Positions 45,407 through 56,785 of a DNA stretch of 64,000 nt are shown piece after piece. The stretch comes from Amoebophrya sp. A120 (taxonomy: Eukaryota; Sar; Dinophyceae; Syndiniales; Amoebophryaceae). The stretch covers positions 5,451,709 through 5,515,708 of the forward strand of contig CAJINV010000002.1 in the NCBI GenBank assembly GCA_905178155.1, read 5' to 3'. The notes below the pieces were generated by a model. That model had not been told where the DNA came from and did no database searches. It was given only the letters and a program-made list of their open reading frames with translations. Numbering within the stretch: position 1 is the stretch's first letter; each line of letters starts with the position of its first letter. Both the position numbers and the translations under genes were made by a program.

Positions 45407-46222
45407 ATGTTTCTGTTTGCGCATACTACTTCCCTGTTGGTCCTCGTGGCCTGCTGGGGCGGAAACTTGCTGCACTTCGGGGCCCCCGCGAGTGGTTCGT
45501 TGTTTGCCATGGTCCGCGCGGTGGGGTTGACATCGACGTCGAAGTCGCCGCCTCGGAAGAAGAGGAGGTTTGGAGGGGCATTGCAACCGTCCTCGGAACA
45601 AGAAACTTCTCGGGGGCCCGAGGCTCTCGAAATTTTCTTCAATGAGCAGAGACGCTGGCAGAATCAATGGCCGTACAATTCTCGTGACACTCCGCTTTTT
45701 CTGGAGCAAGTGCTCCGGAAGGAGCACCTGCGGGAGTATCCGGCCACGCTTCTCGGCGAGAACTTTGTGCAAGCAATTCTTACCGCGTCGACGACTTTCG
45801 GGCCCAGGCACTTATTTTCTTTGGGATTCGCCCCCACCCAAGTAGAAAATGGCTGGACACTGGAAGAAGATTCGCCGCTGGTGCGATCGGTTGCGGAGTA
45901 CTTTTTCAGTAAAACTAGTAGTCCGAGAAAAGTTGACGAGCTCTTGGGTGCTTTGCCGGTACGACGCGACGACGACACGACCAACCGACCTCACGATGGC
46001 AATAACCGCGCAAGCCCCTCGAAAGCACGGCGATCTGCCTGCGAGCAGTGGAGAGTGCGAGCATTTCTTATCATGGTGAAAAGTGCAGCTACCATCCCCA
46101 AATGTGGAAGTGTTTGCATTGCAAAAGTTCTAAAGGAAAACATTTGCCAGCTGGCATGTATCAGCATGAGAAATGTTCCGGCCAGGGCAGCTAGTGAAAG
46201 TGTCGTCTCCTGTTGCAGTTGA
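45407..46222 (+). CDS. Putative secreted protein, 3' end uncertain
   Basis: ATG 45407 opens a 271-codon frame with a signal-peptide-like start ('MFLFAHTTSLLVLVACWGG'), a basic KKRRF patch and a mid-region 'QQWPYNSRD'-like stretch ('NQWPYNSRDTPLFLEQVL') that may be helical. Composition is exon-like to about 45958 (a GT follows 'LLGALP') and deteriorates after. From about 46006 another frame encodes 'YHGEKCSYHPQMWKCLHC', with further His/Cys, before a stop at about 46197, so the true 3' end could be a spliced or frameshifted zinc-binding segment. No family recognised. Confidence 0.4.
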   Translation: MFLFAHTTSLLVLVACWGGNLLHFGAPASGSLFAMVRAVGLTSTSKSPPRKKRRFGGALQPSSEQETSRGPEALEIFFNEQRRWQNQWPYNSRDTPLFLEQVLRKEHLREYPATLLGENFVQAILTASTTFGPRHLFSLGFAPTQVENGWTLEEDSPLVRSVAEYFFSKTSSPRKVDELLGALPVRRDDDTTNRPHDGNNRASPSKARRSACEQWRVRAFLIMVKSAATIPKCGSVCIAKVLKENICQLACISMRNVPARAASESVVSCCS

Positions 46223-46323
46223 TGCACAGTGTGACAGTATATAAGCGATGTCTGTCATGCTGAAGTTGCGTCACTGGCTGAAACAAATTTATAAACAATA
46301 AATGCGTCGCATCCATCGAATAA

Positions 46324-46938
46324 AAAGAAATTCCGTGGTGTGGAAAGTTTGCATTGCAAACTACTTGCGCGGCTTCTGACGGTGAGGAACTTTTCACTTT
46401 GATATCGGCTGTTAAAGAGCTCCTCGTCGACACACGACGGTATGTCGCTTTTGACGACGTCATCAATCATGACGCTAGTCCCCTACTGCTTCCTCTTCTT
46501 CGACGTAAGCTGGACAAAATCGCGCACCAAGCACAGGAGGAGCGGGTTCGAGCGGTTGCAACTTGGCTGTGCAGCCGTGGAAATCCACCTGCGAAGGATG
46601 AAGATAGAGACGAGAAAGAGAGAGAAGCTGCCCGGAACCCCCCCGTTTGCAAATTGATACTCTCCTTCGAGACGTCTCTTGCCCCTGAACCTGAAAGGTT
46701 GCTGGATCTCAAATTCTGGATCGACCTAGAAAGCCCCGAGAGGTTTTCCCATGTCATGAGCATCCGTCTGCCTAATGTATCGAAGGCAGAGCTGGACGTA
46801 TTGAAGGCAGAGCTGGACCACGAAGCAGTACAGGCAACTGGTAGTGGTGCGGCAAGTACTACATCCTGGCCCTCAGATTCCGTCTCGGCAGATCACGTAT
46901 TGGAGCTTCAATGCGCTGATGACGTGCACGTGATTTGA
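46324..46938 (+). CDS. Hypothetical exon lacking a start codon
   Basis: Open from after TAA 46321-46323 to TGA 46936-46938, about 204 codons with no ATG near the 5' end, so it is probably a 3' exon. It includes 'GEELFTLISAVKELLVDTRR', 'LLLPLLRRKLDKIAHQAQEE', 'PERLLDLKFWIDLESPERFS' and a short repeated 'KAELDVLKAELD'. It reads as a helical, charged protein, family unknown. It may belong to the preceding gene; a direct repeat 'GTTTGCATTGCAAA' occurs at 46112 and 46347, but I could not find a frame-consistent junction. Confidence 0.4.
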   Translation, partial: KEIPWCGKFALQTTCAASDGEELFTLISAVKELLVDTRRYVAFDDVINHDASPLLLPLLRRKLDKIAHQAQEERVRAVATWLCSRGNPPAKDEDRDEKEREAARNPPVCKLILSFETSLAPEPERLLDLKFWIDLESPERFSHVMSIRLPNVSKAELDVLKAELDHEAVQATGSGAASTTSWPSDSVSADHVLELQCADDVHVI

Positions 46939-47762
46939 TATTAGAGGGTGGAATATGACCTTGTTTGAGTTTGTAACAAATAAGATCGCAGGTAGAATCC
47001 ACACATATTCAGCTCGATCTTGTTACCGACTTCTATCTCTTTTATTATGTTCTCTACCAACATTTTCGCAGCAATTTCGCATCAGCTTGTTAGAAAGTTA
47101 GCCACTTCACAGTGCGTTTTGTGCTACGAAATTTGTATCGTTGTAGTAAAAGTAAGCCCGCCCAGTATGTGTATCATTGTATGATTGTAAGTACATAGCG
47201 CCAGTACAAGTATCTCTTTCTGTATGATTGTGACCACAAAAAACCTTTTATTCCGTCTCATCAACCATGGAAAGGTAAAGGAGGACCATGCATTGATGCA
47301 TGTCTCTGTGTACCTGATTTGGAAAGAGATAGAAAAAGAATCTCGCCTGGCGGTGACATCACGTACCAAGTACAACTACAAGCACAGACACGACAGTGCT
47401 CGTCTCGGCTGCAAGGGTTTGTTTTGTAACGGGAAAAAATAATCGAGTTCTTCTTCGGTTTTTTTTCTTTTACCCGTGAAATTTTTTTTTGCGTTTCTTG
47501 TCGGATGTTGGGAGTCAAAGTGCAGATAATGGCTCCTTTTTGATGGCCGCGGCCACTTCACTTGGACAAATTATACTACAGAGAGACCCTTGTCGTGATC
47601 GTGAACCAAGAAGGCGAAGAGAGATACGGTGTTGTACAGAGCAAAAAATCGCAAACAAGCGCCCTCTTTTGCTTTCGTGGCGAGGGACGGGAGTAGACAA
47701 AAAAAAGCCATTTCGTTTTGACAAGCAAAAGTTTTATCTTTTTTATTGATGTTGCCATCATC
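46939..47762. other. Intergenic, no gene seen
   Basis: About 820 bp upstream of the full-length mobile element; only short ORFs. Confidence 0.45.
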
Positions 47763-49228
47763 TGGTAACCAAATGCGTGCGCGCGCGCGCGCAGAGCGCG
47801 CGCCGGCCCACGAAGCCGGCGCGCGCGCTCTGCGCGCTTGCGATATTGCTTAGCAAACGCAGCGCGAAGGCAGTTGCCGTTACCATATAGGGCAACCGCC
47901 GGGAGGCGTGAAGGTCAGGGAAATGGCCAGAAATGAAGCGGGAGAAGGGAAAAAAAACGGACCAGATGGGAAAATGGCCAGGAGGTCAAAAATGTCGCAA
48001 AAACGGCAGAAACCAAGCGGGAGAAGGTGAAAAAAGAGCATTTTTGCGGTTTGGCCCACTTGATATCTGAAAAAAAGACGGACTGTTTTTTGCTCCGCTC
48101 GCTGGCCAGCTGCGTTGGAGAAGCAGGCCCGCGACCTGTCCGGAAGCCTTGGGCCGCTTGATACGTGAAAAAAGTTGGAAAAAAATGACAAAAAATTGCT
48201 TCATAACGTGGGTGGAAGCAATCGTCGGATTTTGTGCAGATCACCCGGGCCACTTGGAAAATGGGAAAAGAAGAAAAATCTTGCAGAAGCGCAATCCCTC
48301 CGCAGGCTTCAAAACTGCCAGTGAGATGTGGGCGGTGAAAATGTGCAGGTCGCCCGGGCCACTTGAAAACCAGAAAAAGATGAAAAATTGCCCAAAAGCG
48401 CAATCCCTCCGCAGGCTTCAACACTGCCAGTCGGATGTGGGCGGTGAAAATGTGCAGGTCGCCCGGGCCACTTCAAAACCAGAAAAAGATGAAAAATTGC
48501 GCAAAAGCGCAATCCCCCCGCAGGCTTCGAAATTGCCAGTCAGATGCGGGCGGTGAAAATGTGCAGGTCGCCCGGGCCAGTTGGAAACCAGAAAAAAACG
48601 CGAAAATTAAAAGAAATCGAGAACCCCCGGCAGGCTTAGAAACTGGCCACCAAGGGCGGTCCGGCGGGCGCGCGCTTGCGCCGTACCATCGCGATTGGGA
48701 AAAAAAAACCGCACTAGAAGCGGGCGGAGGGATGTCACAAAATCCCTGCTTGCCAGGGGTTGGGGGCACAAATTCGGCACCTCCGCCGCGTCTGAAATGC
48801 CCGATTTTGGTGGCCCGGAAGGGTCCGCGGATATTCGGCTTTCCACATACCTTCTTGGCCAGGGGGCCAGTTTGTCATGCAGGGGGCCAGAAAGGATGCC
48901 CCGCTGCGAAATAGCAGACCGGATTTCGCCTTCAATGCTTATCGCAGGAGCCTGCGGGCCGCCGCGGGCGACAGTAGTTGTCCGCGGCCCTTTAGGGCCG
49001 CGGGGAAGTGGTGGAGCCCGCGGTGAATGCGAATCCGGAAGCCCCCGATGACCCAGGTACCTTCCTGGCAAGGGGGCCAGTTTCTCACGCAGGGGGCTTG
49101 AAGAGGAAGGAGTGGGACTGTAATCAAAAATAAATAGCGCCAAAGCGCGGCCCGCAGGGCCGCGCTTTGGCGCGCGGCTGGTTAGGCTTTCGCGCTGGTT
49201 AGATTTTCGCGCACGCATTTGGTTACCA
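47763..49228. mobile_element. GC-rich mobile element, copy 2, full length with TIRs
   Basis: The terminal inverted repeats match over 21 bp: TGGTAACCAAATGCGTGCGC... at 47763 and its reverse complement ending at 49228. A GC-rich hairpin follows the left TIR (arms of about 21-23 bp). Another, 16-bp perfect stem (49138-49153 with 49157-49172), lies near the right TIR, and a CCGCGGCCC/GGGCCGCGG palindrome lies near 48985. No transposase is recognisable, so at about 1.47 kb it looks like a non-autonomous DNA transposon. The target duplication is unclear (AT-rich flanks ATC / ATA). Confidence 0.85.
48291..48617. repeat. 109-bp tandem repeat, three units, inside the element
   Basis: Units start at about 48291, 48400 and 48509 with 'GCAATCCCTCCGCAGGCTTC' (the third has CCCCCC). 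Each includes 'GGCGGTGAAAATGTGCAGGT' and 'CGCCCGGGCCACTT'. Copy 1 has a single unit, so copy 2 gained two, or copy 1 lost two. Confidence 0.85.
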
Positions 49229-49589
49229 ATATCGCCCTCCGGGCGCGATCTTCATAGAATTAGAACCACAGCGGCACTCGGCTCATCGTCATCAACAGGA
49301 GACCGACGGACTTAGTAGAAACGCCGGCTTAGCCCCTCTGACTGAATTTTTGCAAATAGAAGAAGATACTGATACCCTAGACCACCCTAAAAAGAGTCTA
49401 ATTCTCCGGTCACGTACAATGAAGCCTAAGTTGAGTAGCCGACAACTACTGTTGCAGATGTTTCAGGCTCTCGACTAACAATGACCGCGTGAACTACGCA
49501 TCTTCTTCGAGAGCACCTCCAGCACCCGGCGCAACAATCAGAAAGTATCCCCTCCTCCGAACTCCAAAGCACGGCAAAGGACGACGCGC
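49229..49589. other. Upstream region of the large membrane protein gene
   Basis: About 360 bp. The frame of the following exon is open upstream of its ATG back to about 49510, so part of this may be 5' coding sequence or an upstream exon boundary. Confidence 0.35.
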
Positions 49590-52500
49590 ATGATGATGAA
49601 GATGAATGCCCCGCCAGTACTAGAAGATGCTGAAGACGAACAACCTCGACACCTCCAAGCGGGATTGCTCCAGCGCCTAACGAACAAAATGACAGCGACC
49701 TCCACCCCGGCGAAACTCACCCCACAACCGACCCCAGCCGCGGACTCTGCCGGCGCGGGGGGCAGTGGTTCCATTTTTTCGTGGTCCCCAGGTAGAAACA
49801 AGAACACTTTCACTAGTGAAAGAACGCCTAGAAGTGCAGCTGGCAAAAGAACCCTCTTCGGCCGCAACTCCAACAACTTGCCAGGAGCTGCTGCTGCTGA
49901 TCTTCTTCCCAGCGCTTCTTGTAATTCTATCGCGGACCGAGAACAACAAGACCGAGACCCTCATGCATCTCCAGGTCACGACCCTCTTCACGCTGCTGGC
50001 CCGCGTGACCACAGCAGCCCCAGTTTTTGCCGGCGTCGGTTCTCGGGGGCTGGGTTGGAAGCTACTTCCACCGTGAAAAAGAAGATGATCAGCCGGAACA
50101 AGATGTCTACTAGTTCAGGTTCCCCAGCATCGAACAAGATGAAGAGGAGGGCAAGTAGATTCACGGCGTTTGGTGCAGCTGGAAAAAGACTACTTGGTGC
50201 CGTATCAAATGTAAAAATGTCTGGGTCTGGAAGATTCTGAGACTTGTCGTGCATGTTTTGCCTGGGCTATGATGTCTGTGATGCATGCCCTAGCATCACA
50301 GATTTTTTGAGGGCTTCGCGATGCCTATTGCGCATGACAAATGCCCTCTCCGCGTAGAAGAAATTGCACTCTCTTTGCTGCTCATGCAATACAGATTTTT
50401 TAATTTTTTGGAATCCAAATTCAGCATCACGAGTTGCATTCTTCGAGACCCAGAGACTTTTACATTTGATATGCCGGAATAACGAGCAATAGTAATGAAG
50501 AACAGGACAGTGACAAAGAAGATGAAGATGTGGATGACGTCAGCAGCCGCGGGAGTAGTTCTTGCTGTAGTGAAGATGATCTGCAACTTCACGAAGATGA
50601 TGAGGAGCGAGGCAACTCCACAAAAAGCCCCCCTGCATCAAAATTTTGGTTCTTCTCCCTCTTTGGAAACATGTTTCCTTTTCAACAGACGAAGAACAGC
50701 AACCGGAAAGAAGGTGACCGGCACGACGCGAACGTCGAAAAGCTAGTCTGCGAAGACGTGAAAAGTGATGCGAAGTTGGAAAACGGTTTTGGAGAAGGAG
50801 ATCTCCTTAGAAGTAAAAATATGGACGACGACGTCCGCAACCACGAGGACCACATTGAAGGTCGCGACTACAACAGCATTCATGGACAAGCCGATATTAT
50901 CACAGAGGACGACTCGTCTTCGTCAGAAATGAAACAAGAAGACCTGCAAATCCTGATGTACAACCACTATCCAAAGAAGTCCTGGGGCGCCTATGCGCTG
51001 GCGCAACTCCAGAAGCCGCGCCTTTCCCGTCGCTTGGATGTGTTTACGACGAGTAGTACTTCTCCTTCTCCAGATGCGGTGGACCTGAACCCCCACGTCG
51101 ACTTTTCTGACAATGACACCGGTACTAGCTGGAAGCCGGCGCCAGTACCAAAAGTAGAACATGGCACAGACCAGAAGAACTGGGGCGCGTGGCTGCTCGG
51201 AACAAAAAAAGCGACGGAGGTTAAGAGAAAAGAGAAAATGATGAAGATTGCGGGAGATGAAACAGTTGTTGTTACCAGAACCGGTACAGATACGAAAGAT
51301 CAAAGGAAAGACTCAGTGGCCCGATTTGCTGGCCCGAAAGGAGTAGAAAACGACACGACCGTTCTTGGAGGGCCACTACTACAACACTCGGCAATTACTA
51401 CCACGCCTCTACTGCCGGTTCTTGTTCCCAGCAACAAGTCGCTGAAGGACAGCATGGTGCAGCGGCCTACCTTCCCGGGCTATCGCTCGACGTGCTCGGA
51501 GGACCATTCCGATGATTTCCCTTCCGAGGACGAGGAGGACTCCGACGTGGAAACCGACTCAGAAATTCTGGAAGAAATGCTTCTCGACTACGAAGACGAT
51601 GAAGCATGTGATTTAGGAACTGCAGGACTTCTCACTGACGAGGACTCGGATAGTTCCTCCAATCCAGACAGCGAGGGGGACCGTGAAGTCGAACAACAGG
51701 ACGACGACGGGGACGGAGCAACAGGCGCTACAAGGAAAAGCTCGTCCTGCTTCCGAGGTATGAACGAAACGTCGTCGTCAAAAACGGGTTCTTCAATATT
51801 CAAAAAATTCTCGAAAAGAAATACCGGCACAGCAATGATTAAGAAGTGGAAAACCTACCTCGCAAAACTGCTCACCCTGCAGTACTACCGAAGAAAGTGG
51901 AACTTTTTGAACAAGGTCTGCGCCGAAGTAGAATTCTTCTATCTGCAAGAAAAACACAACCTGGCTGCGGAGATGAAGACCGATAGTACCGACCAGATGA
52001 ACTTCGATTATTTGAATAAACGAGCGGGAACTACATCAACTTCTAAAAACACCCTGCGGGCCCCTGCTGTTGAAGAACAACATCTACTTTTTTGTGATCC
52101 AGAACGAGTCGTCGACGTTAACTCGCTGAGTTGCTTTGCCATTTGGCGGAAAATCTTATCCCGGCAGGTCCGGATAATGGGGGAGAGGCGGTACAACAAC
52201 CACAGTTACGCGCCTTTATTGCGGGAGAAGAACGACAGGACGAAGCAAGGGGCAGAAGCGTCCCGCGGCCCGCAGCAAGGCTGGGATGTTTCACTGTCAT
52301 CATCTTGTCGAAGTCTCGAGATGAAAAGAATGTGGCAGGAGCGGACGAGGCGGCTTTTGATGTGCATTCTGGTTTTTCTTTTTGTCGCGGTCGCGATTCT
52401 ATTGCTACTATTTCCCTCGTCCACGGCCGCTCCTCCAGTTGCGTTGGTCAAAGATGTGATGCTCACCAGCGTTCCCTCCCTCTACTCGCTGTTTTTGTCC

Positions 52501-55155
52501 GGCACTTCTACAATCTTCACGCTCGAGCACGACGCAAGCCTGCACAGAGAGGACAACTACATCCGCGACGCGCAGCCGCGGTTTGGCGACGAATTTCCCG
52601 GGCAGTTGTGGTCGAGGACCGTAAATAAAATCCTTGCCGGCGTCGGCGTGCAGGAAGGCGACAGCGGAAGCGGAAGCAAATACAATTTTCATCTGAACGA
52701 AGAGGAAGTAGACCATCAAGAACTCGGGTTCGATGAACACGCGTTGGACCAGCAGGAGCAGCATGCTTTCTCCCACGACCTCCACGCCGCACCATCTCTA
52801 CTATTTCCGGAAGTAGACGTTGACCTTCAACTTCATGCGGTTGTGAAAACCCTTGACATGCGGAACAACTTCTTCCAAGAAGCGCTCATTACATTCGTCT
52901 CGGACGAGGTCGTGGCACTGCAACTACAGCATTTTGATAGTAACATGAACCACACCTCCACCTCCGTTTTTCCTCCGAAGCCGCTTTTCGCCTCCGTTCC
53001 GTTTCATTTGCCGATGGACAAGGTCGTTTCGGGAGCGACCAAGAGGCAGAAAAAAACCACCTCCGCAGAGTCAGCAGTACTTCTACAAAAGGCGGTAATG
53101 CACCAAGACGACGACACTGCACGAGGACTCCCGTCTTACGAAATCCTCGAGGGCCGCGACGGAGAAGAAACTGATCAACATCTCCTCCTCTTCAGGGATT
53201 TGTTGAAGAAGAAATCCCCGGAGGAGAAGTTCCTGCAGAGAATGCGAGCGGTTGCGCCCGCCTGGTCTACTGGAATAAAGACCGAGGAGGATGAAAATGG
53301 CGAAAAAAATCTTCAAAGTCATCTTCTTACAAAACCAGCATCAAGTTTCCGTCGTGTACGACGAAAAAAGCGTAGTACCTTGGTTGACTTCAAGTTCTAC
53401 GGAATCAAGGAGGAGTTTTTATCGCTGCCACTAGGAGCAGACGTTGAAGAAGACATGCTGTTTTTATCCGACCACGGGCACCAGGACGAGTACGAAAACA
53501 ACTCCGTGGCGGAAGTAGATGCAGACACTGCCCCTTCCGACAACGACGTTTTCTTCTTCCACGCAAACGGCACCACAAGTGGTGGCCCCCACTTGGAGCA
53601 AGGTTCGGAGCCGGAAAAACTTGTGCAACACGTCGGGGACGAGCTCGCCGGGATCGCCGATGTATTAGACGAGCCGGAGTCCTCTGCTTGTTGTTCTTCT
53701 GAGACCCCGGTCGTGACCCGCATGCCAGATAATTTCATCGTAAACGAGAACGTCACGACTTGGGAAAGAAATCACCACCATCCGAACGAACGGCAGACTG
53801 ACCAAGCGACAGCTGCATCTCTCCGAGGTCGCGTTCTTGTGGTCGATCAAAATGAGAACGAACAGGAAGCCCTTGATGAGAACAAAACGCACACAGATCA
53901 TCATGATCTTCTTCCACTCGCGGAAGTCGACGCTGTCGCCTCTACTGCACCGAACACGGCCGCGCAAAGAACGGATGAAGAGGAGATACATATTCGTGTG
54001 CAAAATAACCTCACTGGTCCTGCTTCGCCGGCCAACAGGACCATGTACAAGCGCAACCAACTCACCAAAACCCGCAGAGAGGAAGTACAACGCATCACGA
54101 CCTCCTGCGAAGCACCAGGTGGACGTAATTTTGAATCGCACCCGCACGACAACAACCCCCTGGCCCTCACTCCATTGAACATCCAAATTCTACGTGGAAC
54201 CTCTTCGGGAACGAACTCCCACCTCACCTCAACCGCGGTAGGTGAGGACTTTTGGTCTTCCTACCTGCTGAAATTCGGCAGCTGGTACTTTTCGACGCGA
54301 GCAAGCAACCACTTTTCCTCTTACCAGCAACTCATTGCTTTGGCGAGGGAAAAGCGGAACTGGGTCGTAATGGGAAAGGTCGCGCAGATGACCATGGCAG
54401 TTGCTGTGCCCCCGCCGGCTTTGCAGGACGAAGACGAAAGAACCCCGAGCGGCGCTCCAGGTCGTACTGCTGCAGCTCCTCCATTCGAAGTTTCCTCGTC
54501 CTCTGGAGCTGGGCTGCTTGATCATTCTATGTCTACTACGCCAAGAGTCGCAGACGTACGGAAAATTCGTGTGCGCACCTGTCGGGCGGAAGATGATCGC
54601 GTTGACACAGGAACATCAAGTAGAAGTCTCGATAGTGCTGGTACATCAAACACCGAAGTACAGGGGTGGACGTGGACTGACGCGAAGAGCGGCGCGCAGC
54701 TACCTCACCCGACGCACTTTCACCTTATCGCGAACGACTTGTTTCACTTGGGAACGTTTCATTTTGTGGACGAGCAAGGAGAAATACCGAATCGGGAAAA
54801 ATCTGTGACTGCTCCTGGTGCGAGACAGGATTCGCCGACATCTCCTGTTGGTGTCGACGAGTCCTCTCTCGGGGTAGTTGTACCCGGCGGAGGACAAACG
54901 ACGACGACCGAGCACGACTTCTTTCTCGAGCAGGACGTGGACGAGCAGGCCTCTTCCTCTTTCGGCCCTAACCGTGAGACCAAGGAGTATAAGAATGTTG
55001 GCAAGCTGCCAGAAGAAGCAGGTGAGGATAAACGGCATCTTCTGCGCAAAGACGGACAACTGCACTCCTTGAGCTTCCGTTTCCACGGTGCCGGACCCTG
55101 GATTTGCCTTCGCGGCGTGGAGGTGTTTGTGGAGGGACCAGAAGCGGGGAGATAA
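49590..55155 (+). CDS. Large single-pass membrane protein, SUN-like C-terminus possible
   Basis: Exons 49590-about 50202 and about 50477-55155 join in frame to about 1,763 residues. The first 800 residues are low complexity (Ser, Asp/Glu, Lys) with two similar short units, 'KKSWGAYALAQL' and 'QKNWGAWLLG'. One clear membrane span lies at about 831-850 (RRLLMCILVFLFVAVAILLL), with RTRR just before it. The rest is acidic and ends in 'HSLSFRFHGAGPWICLRGVE', then VFVEG. That ending resembles the close of a galactose-binding/SUN fold (aromatic-Cys-Leu-x-x-V-x-V-x-G), which would suit a nuclear-envelope protein, but the resemblance is weak. Otherwise unrecognised. The ATG at 49590 is the first of an ATGATGATG run. 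Confidence 0.6.
50198..50476 (+). mobile_element. Introner family 1, reverse orientation (TSD TGCCG)
   Basis: The element 50203-50471 begins TATCAAATGTAAAAATGTCT and ends AGACTTTTACATTTGATA with exact TGCCG flanks. Removing 274 nt joins 'LLGAG' to 'ITSNSNEEQD'. The interior matches UTP20 intron 3, both reversed relative to SPT4 intron 2. Confidence 0.9.
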
Positions 55156-56785
55156 CATACCACGGTCGTGGCATTGTGACTTGATTAATTGAAAATGAAT
55201 ACAATTTTTGTTGGCTAGTATGCGTTTGTAAGATAAGGATAAAATCAATATTTATTGCAATGATCGAACAGGCCAGCACCCGATTAGCAAAACCAAAATG
55301 AACTCGTGCAGACATCAGAGCACACTTTCGCTTTCTTGCAGCAAACGCAAAAAGTCGTGAACTACATAGTGAGCTGGTTTTTCTTTCCATATCAAAGAAC
55401 GAGTCTGGGCTTTTGCAGGACTAGATCCAAGTTTCTGTCCTTCAATTATGAGCTTCAATTCCACGACTTCTTGAGTGAACTCCAGCGCTTTTCGCGCGCT
55501 CGCAGTTTCAAAGGTTGCTATCCCTTTTCTGAACTAAGTAAGTCTAAGTGGCGGGTCGTTGCGCCGTTACTACTCCGTTATTTTCAACGAAGTGCTGATT
55601 TTTTGTATCAGCTCGGAGCCGATGATGTGTTGTGAACTTTTTTTGGCCGCTTTTTCCTAGAACTTCTTGCCGGCGGTAGTTTTGTATTGGAAATTCTCCT
55701 ATTTCTGTTTCGCGCAACGAAACGAGAGCAACGAGTTCATCGTTGTCACGACTTTATTCACTTCGAGCTGCACGAAATACAGCACGAAAGACTTTGATTA
55801 ACTAGCTGTTAGATAAAGCAAGCACTGAATGAATTTAGAAATGGCCGAAGTTTGCTGTCTTGAGGAGTATGGATGCTCTTGGAAGTGAAGTAGAGCAGAT
55901 GATCTTTTGGTACTATTAGCAAAGCGGCTGGTGTTCGGTTCCTGAAACATTTCCTTAGCGCCACGACTCGTCTTCCTTTGATTCTTGTCGCATTTGTCGG
56001 TCGTTTCAACATGATAATATGAGCACGGTCTTCTTCGCAGTCGTTTCGTTCAAGAGTCAACAATCGTTTTCGACCAAGCGAGCCGGTGATCGCCCAGCAT
56101 TAGGTCGCGTCACGAGAGAACCATGAGTGGCAGTTCTCGCAGCAGCAATCGTGTCGTACTGGTACATCTTTCGGGTTTTTTTCGCGCTACAAGATCTTAA
56201 TCGTGATCCCCGGACAGACACGTAGTCATGATCGTCGTGGTCTATCTTGAAACTCAAATCTCATGAAAGAAACTGCTAGATCTACTAGCGCTTCTACTAG
56301 TATAAGGACCAGCCGATCTGCGCACAGCTTCTACCAAGTTGTAGTACAAAAAGATGAGGCTTCTAGGTACCATAGACACTGTAGTTCGTCCCTTGCCGCC
56401 CGGGAAGCTGAAGCGGAGGCGTGGTCGAGCGTAGTTACACACTGGGAAGAAACGACGTCATCACCTCCAGGACGACAGAAGCGGCTGGAGAGGCCCCGTT
56501 TTCATCTCAGGCAATAAAGGTCATCCTCAGGGGCTTACCTGCTGAACTTACGCGAGGTCACGGTGCGAAATTTGAACCCCTGCCCCGACGAGCTATAGTC
56601 TCAATAAAACCTCTTCCACGGCGGTTTGATCTGAGCCAAGCAGCGCGCAAACCCGGCGATCTTCGTCGCACGCCCGACGCTGAGCTGAGTACTCCTCCAT
56701 CAACAGAGTCAACAGTCGCAACAGCAGTAAGTACGTCCTCGACCTCGACCTCGCCTGTAATTTTTTCCACCAACAAAACAGCAAG
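55156..56785. other. Intergenic, no gene seen
   Basis: About 1.6 kb. ORFs at 55306-55635 and 56263-56936 (+) lack domains; the latter overlaps the 5' side of the next gene in another frame. Confidence 0.4.

Noticed and set aside
49138-49172. Perfect GC stem as a bacterial-type terminator
   Set aside because: There is no T-run, it lies in a eukaryotic mobile element, and its sequence belongs to the element's end structure.
50205-50240. A recurring peptide end, 'VKMSGSGRF' or 'KNVWVWK', on several ORFs, at first suggesting a shared protein motif
   Set aside because: It is the translation of the family 1 introner's left end read through from the exon, so it is intronic.
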